Assembly (NCBI GenBank): GCA_027349615.1
Contig: DAIEML010000087.1
Span: 1-8,915, forward strand
Direction of reading: 5' to 3'
DNA from: Ignavibacteriales bacterium
Lineage (GTDB): Bacteria; Bacteroidota; Ignavibacteria; Ignavibacteriales; Ignavibacteriaceae
Length of the DNA stretch: 8,915 nt
Every line of letters begins with the position of its first letter. Position 1 is the stretch's first letter. The notes below the pieces were generated by a model, which was not told the origin of the DNA, searched no databases, and saw only the letters and a list, made by a program, of their open reading frames with translations. A program made the position numbers and the translations under genes. Shown in pieces: positions 1-7,564 of this stretch.

Positions 1-1
1 T

Positions 2-1678
2 GATATTAGTAAAAAAACTTCGGCAACTTCATCTCATTTCCGGCAAAACAACAATCAAATTTTTCCAAAAGTACTTCAGCAAATTTTAACTCTTTTACTG
101 AAAGAAAAACCACTTTCTGAAATTTCAGAAGAAATTCTTAAACAAACTATAAAAACAGCTAATTGCCAAGCCGGCTTAATTATTTTCAGTAATGACGATA
201 ATAAGAATCTTGATTTTCTATTTTCAAGTCATCATAGCGAAGCAAAAAATAACGATGAAATTAAACGAGAAATTCAGGGAAGTTTTTCTTTTATAAGTAA
301 GTGGCTTTCTGTAAACAAACATTCATTTGTTGCATCTAATAATTCTGATAATTTGGGTTATAATGTTGCACAAATTCTTCAATGCAGATCTGTAGTTATC
401 TCACCTTGCTTTTTCGATGAGAAATTACTCGCTTCAATTATCATTGGTAAAAAGAACGAAATTTTTTCTGATCAAGATATAAACAATACAGAACAATTTG
501 CTGTATTGCTTTCTTTTGTTATAAGTAATATTCGAACAAGAGAATTAAATTCTGCTTTAGAAAGCCGTCTGCTTCAATCACAAAAATTGGAAACAATAGG
601 CAAACTTAGCAGCGGTATGGCCCATGATTTCAGTAATCTTCTTTCCAGCATATTCGGAAGCTTAAATCTTTTAAAAAAGAAAGTACCCGAAAAAGAAGAT
701 ATTTATAGATTGTTGGACAATATTGAAAATTGTTCGATACGCGCCAAAGATTTAACAAAAGGACTTTTATCTTTTGGCAAACCAACCCCCAAGAGAAAAG
801 AATTAATAAAACCGAACACTCTTTTGTCTGAAATATCAAAAGTAATTACCCAAACTTTTCCGGCAAAAATAAATTACGAAGGACAAATTGAAGAAAATCT
901 TTATGATATTTTGGGAAATGGAACAGAGATTTATCAAGTTCTTTTAAATTTATGTGTTAACGCAAAAGAAGCAATTTCAGATAAAGGAAAGATTACTTTA
1001 ACAGTAAAAAATATAATCATTGATGAATCTAATTTGATAAACTTCCCTCTTCTAAATAAGGGCAAATACGTTTGGTTTTCTGTAAGCGATAATGGCGCAG
1101 GAATAAAAGAGGAAAATCTATCGAAAATTTTTGATCCTTATTTTTCTACAAAAGATAAACAAACAGGATCAGGATCCGGCTTAGGTTTATATGTAACTTA
1201 TGGAATTATAAAAGCTCATCAAGGTCATATTGAAGTTTCGAGTAAGATAAATGAAGGAACTAGATTTGATGTTTTCATTCCAGCATTTGAACCTACGGCT
1301 TTGGAAAAACATTTACCAACAGAAAAAATAATTTTATTAGCAGATGACGAAATTATGTTGAGGGATTTGCTTGCCGAATTACTAGAATCTTCAGGATATA
1401 ATGTTATAAAAGTTTCTACGGGAGTTGAAGCGTTAAAAGTTTTAACAGAAGAAATAAAAGTTAACTTAGCGATTATCGATTACAATATGCCGCAAATGGA
1501 TGGATTGGAGTGCATAAAAAAAATAAGAGAATTAAAATTTAAAATGCCTATAATTTTATCTTCCGGGAGTTTTGCGTTAGGTGAGAATATTGATTATAAG
1601 AAAATCGGAATCACTACAACATTATCAAAACCATACGAATTTGAAACCATGCTTTCCACAATTCAAAAATTAATCTGA
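2..1678 (+). CDS. Hybrid histidine kinase, GAF-HisKA-HATPase-receiver (5'-partial)
   Basis: A soluble-looking sensor kinase that should autophosphorylate on His and pass the phosphate to its own receiver. The frame is open from base 2 with no stop, so the true start is off the left edge; 558 residues are visible (numbered from base 2). Residues about 27-180 look like a GAF sensor domain, followed by a short helix leading to the H-box (G-M-A-H208-D-F-S-N, NtrB-like type with HDFSN instead of the usual HDFNN). The ATPase domain has an N-box (N316, N320), G1 box (D363-N-G-A-G), an F-box of FDPYFSTK type and G2 (G389-S-G-S-G-L-G-L). A C-terminal receiver (about 443-558) has the acidic pair D448/D449, phospho-acceptor D493 and K543-P. 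No membrane segment is visible, but the N-terminus is missing. It converges on the minus-strand operon, overlapping its last gene by 9 bases. The family call is firm; signal and partner are unknown. Confidence 0.93.
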   Translation, partial: DISKKTSATSSHFRQNNNQIFPKVLQQILTLLLKEKPLSEISEEILKQTIKTANCQAGLIIFSNDDNKNLDFLFSSHHSEAKNNDEIKREIQGSFSFISKWLSVNKHSFVASNNSDNLGYNVAQILQCRSVVISPCFFDEKLLASIIIGKKNEIFSDQDINNTEQFAVLLSFVISNIRTRELNSALESRLLQSQKLETIGKLSSGMAHDFSNLLSSIFGSLNLLKKKVPEKEDIYRLLDNIENCSIRAKDLTKGLLSFGKPTPKRKELIKPNTLLSEISKVITQTFPAKINYEGQIEENLYDILGNGTEIYQVLLNLCVNAKEAISDKGKITLTVKNIIIDESNLINFPLLNKGKYVWFSVSDNGAGIKEENLSKIFDPYFSTKDKQTGSGSGLGLYVTYGIIKAHQGHIEVSSKINEGTRFDVFIPAFEPTALEKHLPTEKIILLADDEIMLRDLLAELLESSGYNVIKVSTGVEALKVLTEEIKVNLAIIDYNMPQMDGLECIKKIRELKFKMPIILSSGSFALGENIDYKKIGITTTLSKPYEFETMLSTIQKLI

Positions 1679-2362
1679 CGAGTTATTGGAAGATTCACCA
1701 TCTGTAGTATCTAATTCAACCATTTTTATATTTTTTATATAATCAGAAAAAATTGGTTTCTTAATAGAATTTAAATTATTAAGTACGTCAGTAATTTCTT
1801 TGATTGCGGTTTCAATGTATGTCAATCGTTTTAAAATTCCGTCAACAGAAATATCGGGCTTTTTTAATTCTCTTTTAATTGCCGCTGTAGATAGACTTAT
1901 AAGGGTTAACGGTTGTTTAATTTTATGATTGGTTGTAACAACAGTCGCCGCAAAAGTATTTTTTTGTTCGGCTTCGAGTAAAAGCTTATGCGCTTCAGAA
2001 AGTTTAAGAGCTGAATTAACTCTTGCAATTAATTCAACTCTATTAAATGGTTTTTTAATATAATCAAACGCCCCGGCTTCCAGTCCAATTTTTGTATCTT
2101 CTGCGCTTGATTTTGCAGTTACTAAAATTACTGGGATATGAGAAGTTGTCGGTTCGGCAGTTAAAAATTTTAATACTTCTATTCCTGACATTTCGGGCAT
2201 CATTACATCAAGCAAAACTAAATCCGGAAGTTCACTTAAAGCTTTTTCAACTGCTGCTTTCCCATCATATGCGGTTATTATTTCATAACCTTCATTTTCT
2301 AATCGATCCTGAAGCATAAAAACATTTTCAGGCAGATCGTCTACAACTAATATTCTTTTCAT
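1670..2362 (-). CDS. Response regulator with C-terminal DHp-like (H-box) segment and no ATPase domain
   Basis: The 230-residue product starts with a complete receiver domain (1-120): acidic D8/D9, phospho-acceptor D52 in an LLDVMMP motif, T82 and K104-P. A helical segment follows, and residues 137-200 resemble the two-helix dimerisation/phosphotransfer domain of HisKA kinases, with an H-box N-H146-K-I-K-Q-P-L-T. There is no N, G1 or G2 box, so it cannot be a complete kinase; the protein ends in a short Asp/Ser/Asn-rich tail. The acidic residue that normally follows the phospho-His is Lys147 here, which fits a non-autokinase. It may be a phosphotransfer protein or a receiver with a dimerisation module. 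Its ATG overlaps the stop of the upstream hybrid kinase gene (ATGA, 2359-2362) without a clear Shine-Dalgarno site, suggesting translational coupling. The receiver call is firm; the role of the DHp-like part is inferred. Confidence 0.88.
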   Translation of the reverse strand: MKRILVVDDLPENVFMLQDRLENEGYEIITAYDGKAAVEKALSELPDLVLLDVMMPEMSGIEVLKFLTAEPTTSHIPVILVTAKSSAEDTKIGLEAGAFDYIKKPFNRVELIARVNSALKLSEAHKLLLEAEQKNTFAATVVTTNHKIKQPLTLISLSTAAIKRELKKPDISVDGILKRLTYIETAIKEITDVLNNLNSIKKPIFSDYIKNIKMVELDTTDGESSNNSSD

Positions 2363-5300
2363 TTTATAATTTTCTGTTTAGTAAATAATCTTTCAATTTT
2401 AAAAGCAAGCACTCCGGAATTTATTGGTTTAGCAACATAATCATTAAAGCCATGCTTTAAAATTACTTCCTTATCTTCTAACATTGCTTTGGCTGTTACC
2501 GCATAAACTGGAATGTTGAGCCATTTTTCATTTTGGCGAATTTTATTTAATACTTGAAAACCATCCATCTCAGGCATCATTATATCAAGTAAAATCAAAT
2601 CGGGAATTTTGAACTCCAATGTTTTTAAACATTCATAGCCATTTTTTGCAAGAATTGTTTTACATTCACAGGCTTCAACAATTTCTCTAATTGTAAAAAG
2701 TGAATCCGGATCATCATCAACAATTAATACTTCGCCTTGGTAAGTTTGGTTTCCGCTGATTACAAATGTTCTTTCGCTTACATCAAAATTATTTTTGTTA
2801 TTTTCGATTTCCGATTGATCTAAAAAATTTGCCTCTTGAAATTTTATTCTTTCCTTTACAACCTTCAGTATGTCCATTGGATGGCCTTGAGATTTAACTG
2901 CAATCTGCTCAACAATATTTGTTAAAGAATTTTTGTCTTCATCAGTTATCTCTTTAGCCGTGCTAATAATTATAGGAATATGCTTTGTTTCTTTATTTGA
3001 TTTTAATTTATGCGACAAACTTATTCCATCTAAATTCGGCATTAGAAGATCGAGAACAATTAAATCTGGTTGAACTTCCAAAATTTTGCTGAATGCTAAT
3101 TCGCTGTCTCTGATATATTCAATTCTTATGTTTTCATCTTTAAATGCATTTTTGAATTTTTCAAATTCAATTTCATCATCGTCAACAATAACAATTTTTT
3201 CTAATTTTCTTTTTGCAAGACTTTCAAGTTTTTTAAAAGAAGAAATTAGTTTATCCGAAGCAATCGGTTTAATAAAATATTCGAAAGCGCCAAGTTCATA
3301 TCCAAATTTTTTATCACCAAGTATTGAAATTAAAATTACAGGAATATCTTTTGTCGAAGGATTTTCTTTTAATTCTTTTAAAACAGTCCAGCCGTCTTTT
3401 CCCGGCATCATTACATCTAACGTTATGGCAAACGGCTGAAGCTTTTTGGCTTTCATAATTCCTTCATCTCCATCGCTTGCGTAAGAAATTTCATAACCAT
3501 TTGCTATTAAATATTGGCCAATTGTATATCTAATTTCTTCGTCATCATCAATAATAAGAATAGGATTTTTCCGATTCTTCAACAATGTATTTACGTTTAT
3601 TTTTAAAAGATCGGAAGATTCCCTAATCTTCATAACTTTTAGCGGAATTGAAAAAGTGAAAATTGATCCGTTTCCTAATTCACTTTTTACTGAAAGATTC
3701 CCATTCATCAAATCGGCAATTTTTTTGCTGATTGCCAAGCCTAATCCGGTGCCGGTATATTTGCGAGAAGTTGTATCATCTATTTGGCGGAATTCCTCAA
3801 AAATTATTTTTTGATCTTTCTCCGAGATTCCAATTCCGGAATCAATAACTTCAAACTTTAAAACTTTTTCTTCAAGAGCATAAATATGAAGCTCAATAAA
3901 ACCGCTGCTCGTAAATTTAACTGCGTTGCCAAGCAAATTAATTAATACTTGAACAACTTTACCTTTATCTGTATTGATAATTACGTTGGTATTGAAATTC
4001 CTGATTATTTTAAATGGAAGTTCTTTTTGAATTGCCAAAGGAGTAATTGAACTTTCTACTTCCTTTATCATATCTTCCAGCATAACTTCTTCTTCGTGAA
4101 TTGTCATCTTACCAGCTTCAATTTTAGAAAGATCAAGAATGTCGTTTATTAAATTCATTAAACGTTTTCCGCTTTTAAAAACGACTTCTATCCTTTCTCT
4201 ATTTTTTGTTGGTAAAGTCCGATCTTCTAAAATTAATTCCGATAAGCCAAGTATTGAATTCATCGGCGTTCTGAGTTCATGCGACATGCTTGCAAGAAAA
4301 TGCGACTTTAATTTTGTTGCTTCTTCCGCTTTCTCTTTTTGAACTTCAAGCTCAGCAGCTTTTTCTTTCAACTGGTTGTGGAGTTCTATCAGAGCTTCGT
4401 TTTGTTTTCTTATTTGAATGTTCTGTTTTTGATAATCTTCATTAAGCTTTTGTAATTCAGTAACTAAATTAGCAAGTTGAACAAAAGCCAGCGCATTGGT
4501 TAAACCAATAGCAAGCTGTTCTTTAATTTTTGATAAATATTCTCTTGCATCTGCGGTTGGCTTATCAAATGAACCTAACTCTAAAATTGCTACAACTTTA
4601 TTGTTATAAACAATCGGCAGAATCAAGATATTTTTAATTTCTAAATCTAAAGCCCCAATAGAAACAATTGGCAAATTGTCTTTTGAATTAATTTCTACTG
4701 TGTTTTGATTTTTTATTACTGTTTCAAAAATATCAGGCTTATCTTTAAAAGAAATTTCTTTCCCGATTCCGAAAGAACTTGTAAGCTTCACTTTATCATC
4801 TTCAACTACATACAAAGCTCCGATTGTAAATCCGCAAGTAACAATTATCTTTTGCAGCGCCGCATTAGATATTTCATAAAGTGTCGGATTTTGATTCAGC
4901 ATAGTTATGAATTCCGAATATTCATTCTTTGCTTTTTCATGTTTCTGAAGTTCATCAAGCATTGAATTAAATGCAGAAGCGAGGTTGCCCAATTCATCAG
5001 TGCTGTGCACTTCTATTTTATTCTGAAAATTTCCTTCCTTAGTAATTTTAGTTGCATCGTTCAGCTGAGTTATTTGCTTTCTGATTTTTTCTGTAAAAAC
5101 AAAGGTTAAAATTAGTGAAAGCACGATTCCAACTGAACCAATTATTATCAAAAGATATTTTAAGCTATTTCTTAAATCAGCAGCTTCGCTTAAGGATGTA
5201 AAAATTATAAAGCGAAAATTATTAGAATTAAAATTATCCGATGGCGGTTTATAAATTGTAGCTAAGATGTCTGATGATTCGGCAGATTTAGAAAATACAT

Positions 5301-5901
5301 CAAAGTTATTTTTTGATGCAAGTTTCTTATATGCTTCATTTAATGAATATAAATATTTCAGATTAATAGATTCGTTTGAAACTCCTAAAACCGAATTATT
5401 TATAACAACTGCAACTTCAGAGTTAATTTTGTTAGATAAAGTATTTAGATAATCATTTGATATTATTCTGCCATAATAATAAATATGCCCGTTTGGCATT
5501 TGCGCTGTTTGAATAATTGCAAGCGGATTATTTTTCTTGAAATCATCAATCGTTTGGATAGAATTTGGGAAGGAAATAGATTCATTGTAGGTTTTGTGCA
5601 AAATAAAATCTGAAGAATTATCTTTAGTATCAAAAATAAAATCCAGGTTCTTAGCGTTAAGCTTTGAATCATTAGTAATATTATCCAATCCGCCGTCAGC
5701 AATTATGTGAAATTCATCATCGGCGTCTTGCTGCATATTTCTAAAAGTATAAATGAAATCGTTGGCAGAGTTAAGAAGATATTTTGATTGCTGCGAAGTA
5801 AGAACATTATACATAATTGAATAAAATGCTATAGCAGAGCTTCCAAGAATTAAAGCAACAATTACAAAATTTATTAGAAGTATTCTATAGTTTATCTTCA
5901 T
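2359..5901 (-). CDS. Membrane hybrid histidine kinase: sensor-HAMP-GAF-HisKA-HATPase-REC-REC-REC
   Basis: A 1180-residue inner-membrane sensor kinase. Membrane segments lie at about 8-31 and 247-270, enclosing a periplasmic region of roughly 215 residues that I cannot assign (possibly Cache/CHASE4-like). Then come HAMP (271-323), GAF (about 328-475), a charged coiled coil (475-535), and HisKA with H541 in S-H-E-L-R-T-P. The ATPase domain has an N-box (N655, N659), G1 (D687-S-G-I-G) and G2 (G717-T-G-L-G-L). Receiver 1 (about 780-895) has D785-787, D829 and K878-P. Receiver 2 (about 902-1020) has D907-909, D951, T981 and K1003. Receiver 3 (about 1057-1175) has D1062-1064, D1106, T1136 and K1158-P. 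All three keep the phospho-Asp. Receiver 2 lacks the usual Pro after Lys, a variant I recall from tandem receivers of hybrid kinases. The gene starts 3 bases after the stand-alone receiver gene and overlaps the next gene by 4 bases. It lacks an output domain, so it probably signals to other proteins. Its stimulus is unknown. Confidence 0.96.
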   Translation of the reverse strand: MKINYRILLINFVIVALILGSSAIAFYSIMYNVLTSQQSKYLLNSANDFIYTFRNMQQDADDEFHIIADGGLDNITNDSKLNAKNLDFIFDTKDNSSDFILHKTYNESISFPNSIQTIDDFKKNNPLAIIQTAQMPNGHIYYYGRIISNDYLNTLSNKINSEVAVVINNSVLGVSNESINLKYLYSLNEAYKKLASKNNFDVFSKSAESSDILATIYKPPSDNFNSNNFRFIIFTSLSEAADLRNSLKYLLIIIGSVGIVLSLILTFVFTEKIRKQITQLNDATKITKEGNFQNKIEVHSTDELGNLASAFNSMLDELQKHEKAKNEYSEFITMLNQNPTLYEISNAALQKIIVTCGFTIGALYVVEDDKVKLTSSFGIGKEISFKDKPDIFETVIKNQNTVEINSKDNLPIVSIGALDLEIKNILILPIVYNNKVVAILELGSFDKPTADAREYLSKIKEQLAIGLTNALAFVQLANLVTELQKLNEDYQKQNIQIRKQNEALIELHNQLKEKAAELEVQKEKAEEATKLKSHFLASMSHELRTPMNSILGLSELILEDRTLPTKNRERIEVVFKSGKRLMNLINDILDLSKIEAGKMTIHEEEVMLEDMIKEVESSITPLAIQKELPFKIIRNFNTNVIINTDKGKVVQVLINLLGNAVKFTSSGFIELHIYALEEKVLKFEVIDSGIGISEKDQKIIFEEFRQIDDTTSRKYTGTGLGLAISKKIADLMNGNLSVKSELGNGSIFTFSIPLKVMKIRESSDLLKINVNTLLKNRKNPILIIDDDEEIRYTIGQYLIANGYEISYASDGDEGIMKAKKLQPFAITLDVMMPGKDGWTVLKELKENPSTKDIPVILISILGDKKFGYELGAFEYFIKPIASDKLISSFKKLESLAKRKLEKIVIVDDDEIEFEKFKNAFKDENIRIEYIRDSELAFSKILEVQPDLIVLDLLMPNLDGISLSHKLKSNKETKHIPIIISTAKEITDEDKNSLTNIVEQIAVKSQGHPMDILKVVKERIKFQEANFLDQSEIENNKNNFDVSERTFVISGNQTYQGEVLIVDDDPDSLFTIREIVEACECKTILAKNGYECLKTLEFKIPDLILLDIMMPEMDGFQVLNKIRQNEKWLNIPVYAVTAKAMLEDKEVILKHGFNDYVAKPINSGVLAFKIERLFTKQKIIK

Positions 5902-5904
5902 TGT

Positions 5905-6270
5905 TTATGTATCTCTTTGCAATACTTTTCTAATAGTAATTAATAGTTCGTCAAAATCATAAGGTTTGCTAATAAAGTCAGTAGCACCAAGCTTTGCGGA
6001 ATCAATTGCGCTTTTTACATCGGCATACGCTGTAAGAACAATTACTTTGACTTCAATATTTTTTTCTTTCATTTCTTTGAGGACATCGAAACCATTTTTC
6101 CCCGGCATTTTAAGATCTAATAAAATTAGATCTACCGAATGATGAGCAAAATATTCGAATGCCAAATCTCCGTTGTTAACGTAGTTTGCATTGTAACCGA
6201 CTTCAGCAAGTTCTTCTTTAAGCGCCTTGCAGAGATTTATGTCATCATCAACAATTAATATTGATTCCAT
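5905..6270 (-). CDS. Stand-alone receiver protein (CheY/Spo0F-like single-domain response regulator)
   Basis: The 121-residue product is one receiver domain: acidic D8-D10, phospho-acceptor D52 (LLDLKMP), T80, Y82 and K102-P. The L-T-A-Y-A-D-V stretch resembles NtrC-type receivers, but no AAA+ or DNA-binding domain follows, so output must be by protein contact or phosphotransfer. I chose the ATG at 6270 because the receiver fold begins at its second residue and an AGGAAG site lies just upstream. A longer in-frame start at 6393 would add 41 residues unlike any domain and overlap the secretin gene by more than 110 bases. The gene begins 7 bases after the secretin stop and ends 3 bases before the hybrid kinase ATG. 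It is the likeliest diffusible phosphate carrier between the kinase and the pilus-like machinery; that role is inferred from position. Confidence 0.93.
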   Translation of the reverse strand: MESILIVDDDINLCKALKEELAEVGYNANYVNNGDLAFEYFAHHSVDLILLDLKMPGKNGFDVLKEMKEKNIEVKVIVLTAYADVKSAIDSAKLGATDFISKPYDFDELLITIRKVLQRDT

Positions 6271-6273
6271 TTT

Positions 6274-6279
6274 CTTCCT
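6274..6279 (-). promoter_or_regulatory. Shine-Dalgarno site of the stand-alone receiver gene, overlapping the secretin stop
   Basis: Read on the minus strand, the bases before the ATG at 6270 are TAGGAAGAAA. The AGGAAG is the best ribosome-binding site in the window, and its first two bases belong to the TAG stop codon of the secretin (6278-6280). This supports the shorter start for the receiver and suggests coupled translation of the two genes. Confidence 0.7.
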
Positions 6280-7564
6280 AATTGTCTTTACTTTGTTGTT
6301 GATTAAGCTGATAGTATTTAATTCTTTCTCTTTGATGTTCAAGTTCATCCTTAAGGGGATTAACCGATTGCGGCTTTGATAATCTACTTTCAAGAGTTGG
6401 CTCCAATGTAGCTCGTATTAAAATTACTAATTCTTTTTTTGTAACTGCATTATCATCATAACCAAAAACATATCTCAATCCAAAGAACCACCATGGAAGA
6501 TCTTTTAGAAATGGAACGCCTCTTCTAATTTTTGTTGTTTGATCTATATACATTCCGCCAATTACTGTTTCTTCTCCGTTTAACATTGTAACTCTGGTAT
6601 CTGCTGATGTTTTATTAATTATTGTTGTTGTCGGATCCGGAACAAACGAGCTTCTTTCAACATGAATTTTTAAGAGAATATATTTAAGTCCATCTTCAGT
6701 TATTATATGAGGAGTTACAGTAACAATTGAACCGGTAGAATAAAAATTATCGATTATATTTCCGGAAAAATCTCTTTGCTTAATTGAAATATCCTGACCA
6801 TCTTGTAACCTAGCTTCTGTCCCATTAAGAACAGTAATGGTTGGGCTAGAAATAATTTCGCCTAAATTTTCATTTTCAAAAAATTTGAAAAGCGCAGCAA
6901 CTTGACCTGAAAATCCTCCAACGCTGTAATTAGCGGATGCGTTTACATTAAAATCTGGTGTTATTTGAGTATTTGTTCCTCCTGTTGTTCCGGTGCCGCC
7001 GGTGGTTCCTCCGGTTGTACCACCAGTTGTGCTAGTACTCGTCGGATTTGGTGTAAAGCTATTCAGCGTACCGCCAACACTTGAGGTTGCATTTTGAAAT
7101 ACCGATTGCCAATTTATTCCAAGCTGTCTCTCTTTATTTACATCAGCTTCAAAAAATATTGCCGATATTTTTACTTCAGGAGTATTTGCGGGAACATAAT
7201 TATCTTTTGTTCTTTCAGCAGTAAGCGAAGATTGTTTTCTAATAATAATAACATCCGGTTTTTCTTCATAAACTAATCCAGCCATTCTTACTAATACATT
7301 CATAGCTTTTAGATAATTCATGTTTTTAATTTCTACGCCGATCGCAGTATCAATTTCAACATTCGAAACTATTGGCTTACCGGTTATTTTTTCACTTACT
7401 TTGCTTAACAATTCTACTGCTTGATTGAACGGAACTTTTGCCGAAAGTGTAACTAGTTCATCAGGGTTTTGATAAGTTTGCAATGACTTTTGTAAATAGT
7501 CTTGAGAGAAGATTTGAAATGCAAAAATAATTGTTAATATAAATGTTAATAATATAGTTTTCAT
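6278..7564 (-). CDS. Short secretin (PilQ/GspD superfamily) with signal peptide and STN-like domain
   Basis: A 428-residue outer-membrane channel protein. Residues 1-20 form a signal peptide (hydrophobic MKTILLTFILTIIFAFQIFS, likely cleaved near Gln21). Residues about 38-110 resemble an STN domain, and about 129-158 begin a secretin N-domain-like stretch (VKISAIFFEADV). A Gly/Thr-rich linker spans about 174-200. The secretin core (about 220-390) carries the family's signatures: SPTITVLNGTEA at 240-251, V-I-G-G-M at 334-338 and the V350-P-F-L-K-D-L-P motif. A charged Gln-rich tail ends the protein. It is much shorter than typical PilQ (around 700 residues) and I see no AMIN domains, so the symbol is left open. 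The ATG overlaps the upstream PilO-like stop by 4 bases, with a GAGAG-type site about 7 bases before it. Place in the run, after PilN and PilO/P, points to a type IV pilus or related secretion gate. Confidence 0.92.
   Translation of the reverse strand: MKTILLTFILTIIFAFQIFSQDYLQKSLQTYQNPDELVTLSAKVPFNQAVELLSKVSEKITGKPIVSNVEIDTAIGVEIKNMNYLKAMNVLVRMAGLVYEEKPDVIIIRKQSSLTAERTKDNYVPANTPEVKISAIFFEADVNKERQLGINWQSVFQNATSSVGGTLNSFTPNPTSTSTTGGTTGGTTGGTGTTGGTNTQITPDFNVNASANYSVGGFSGQVAALFKFFENENLGEIISSPTITVLNGTEARLQDGQDISIKQRDFSGNIIDNFYSTGSIVTVTPHIITEDGLKYILLKIHVERSSFVPDPTTTIINKTSADTRVTMLNGEETVIGGMYIDQTTKIRRGVPFLKDLPWWFFGLRYVFGYDDNAVTKKELVILIRATLEPTLESRLSKPQSVNPLKDELEHQRERIKYYQLNQQQSKDN
6974..7030 (-). repeat. 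Gly/Thr-rich TGGT-type peptide repeat inside the secretin
   Basis: Secretin residues 179-197 consist almost only of Gly and Thr, with four TGGT units (180-183, 184-187, 188-191, 194-197). The codons differ between units (GGT/GGA/GGC, ACA/ACC/ACT), so the repeat is kept at the protein level and is not a simple nucleotide microsatellite. The stretch is visibly richer in G+C than the surroundings. It probably forms a flexible linker or surface loop ahead of the secretin core. Confidence 0.85.

Noticed and set aside
1640..1720. Possible bidirectional terminator at the convergent gene ends (short CTTCC/GGAAG pairing).
   Set aside because: The pairing is only five bases with a long loop, is not followed by a clean T-run on either strand and lies within coding sequence.
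2195..2606. Near-identical DNA stretches around 2195-2215, 2572-2606 and 3401-3420, which look like direct repeats.
   Set aside because: They encode the conserved LLDVMMP-type segment of different receiver domains, so family conservation explains them.
3086..3439. An open frame of 117 codons on the plus strand within the hybrid kinase gene, and similar shorter ones at 2092-2319, 4705-4965 and 7094-7276.
   Set aside because: All lie antisense to well-supported domain-encoding genes; their proteins are low-complexity (Ser/Phe/Ile/Leu-rich) with no recognisable motif.
6113..6133. Perfect 8-base inverted repeat (AGATCTAA, 5-base loop, TTAGATCT), possibly a hairpin or operator.
   Set aside because: It lies inside the stand-alone receiver gene and is produced by the codons of the conserved D-L-I-L-L-D-L motif around the phospho-Asp. 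It is AT-rich, has no T-run and is not at a gene border.
6271..6393. A longer N-terminus for the stand-alone receiver, starting at 6393.
   Set aside because: The added 41 residues overlap the secretin frame and resemble no domain, while the ATG at 6270 has a good AGGAAG site and begins exactly at the receiver fold.
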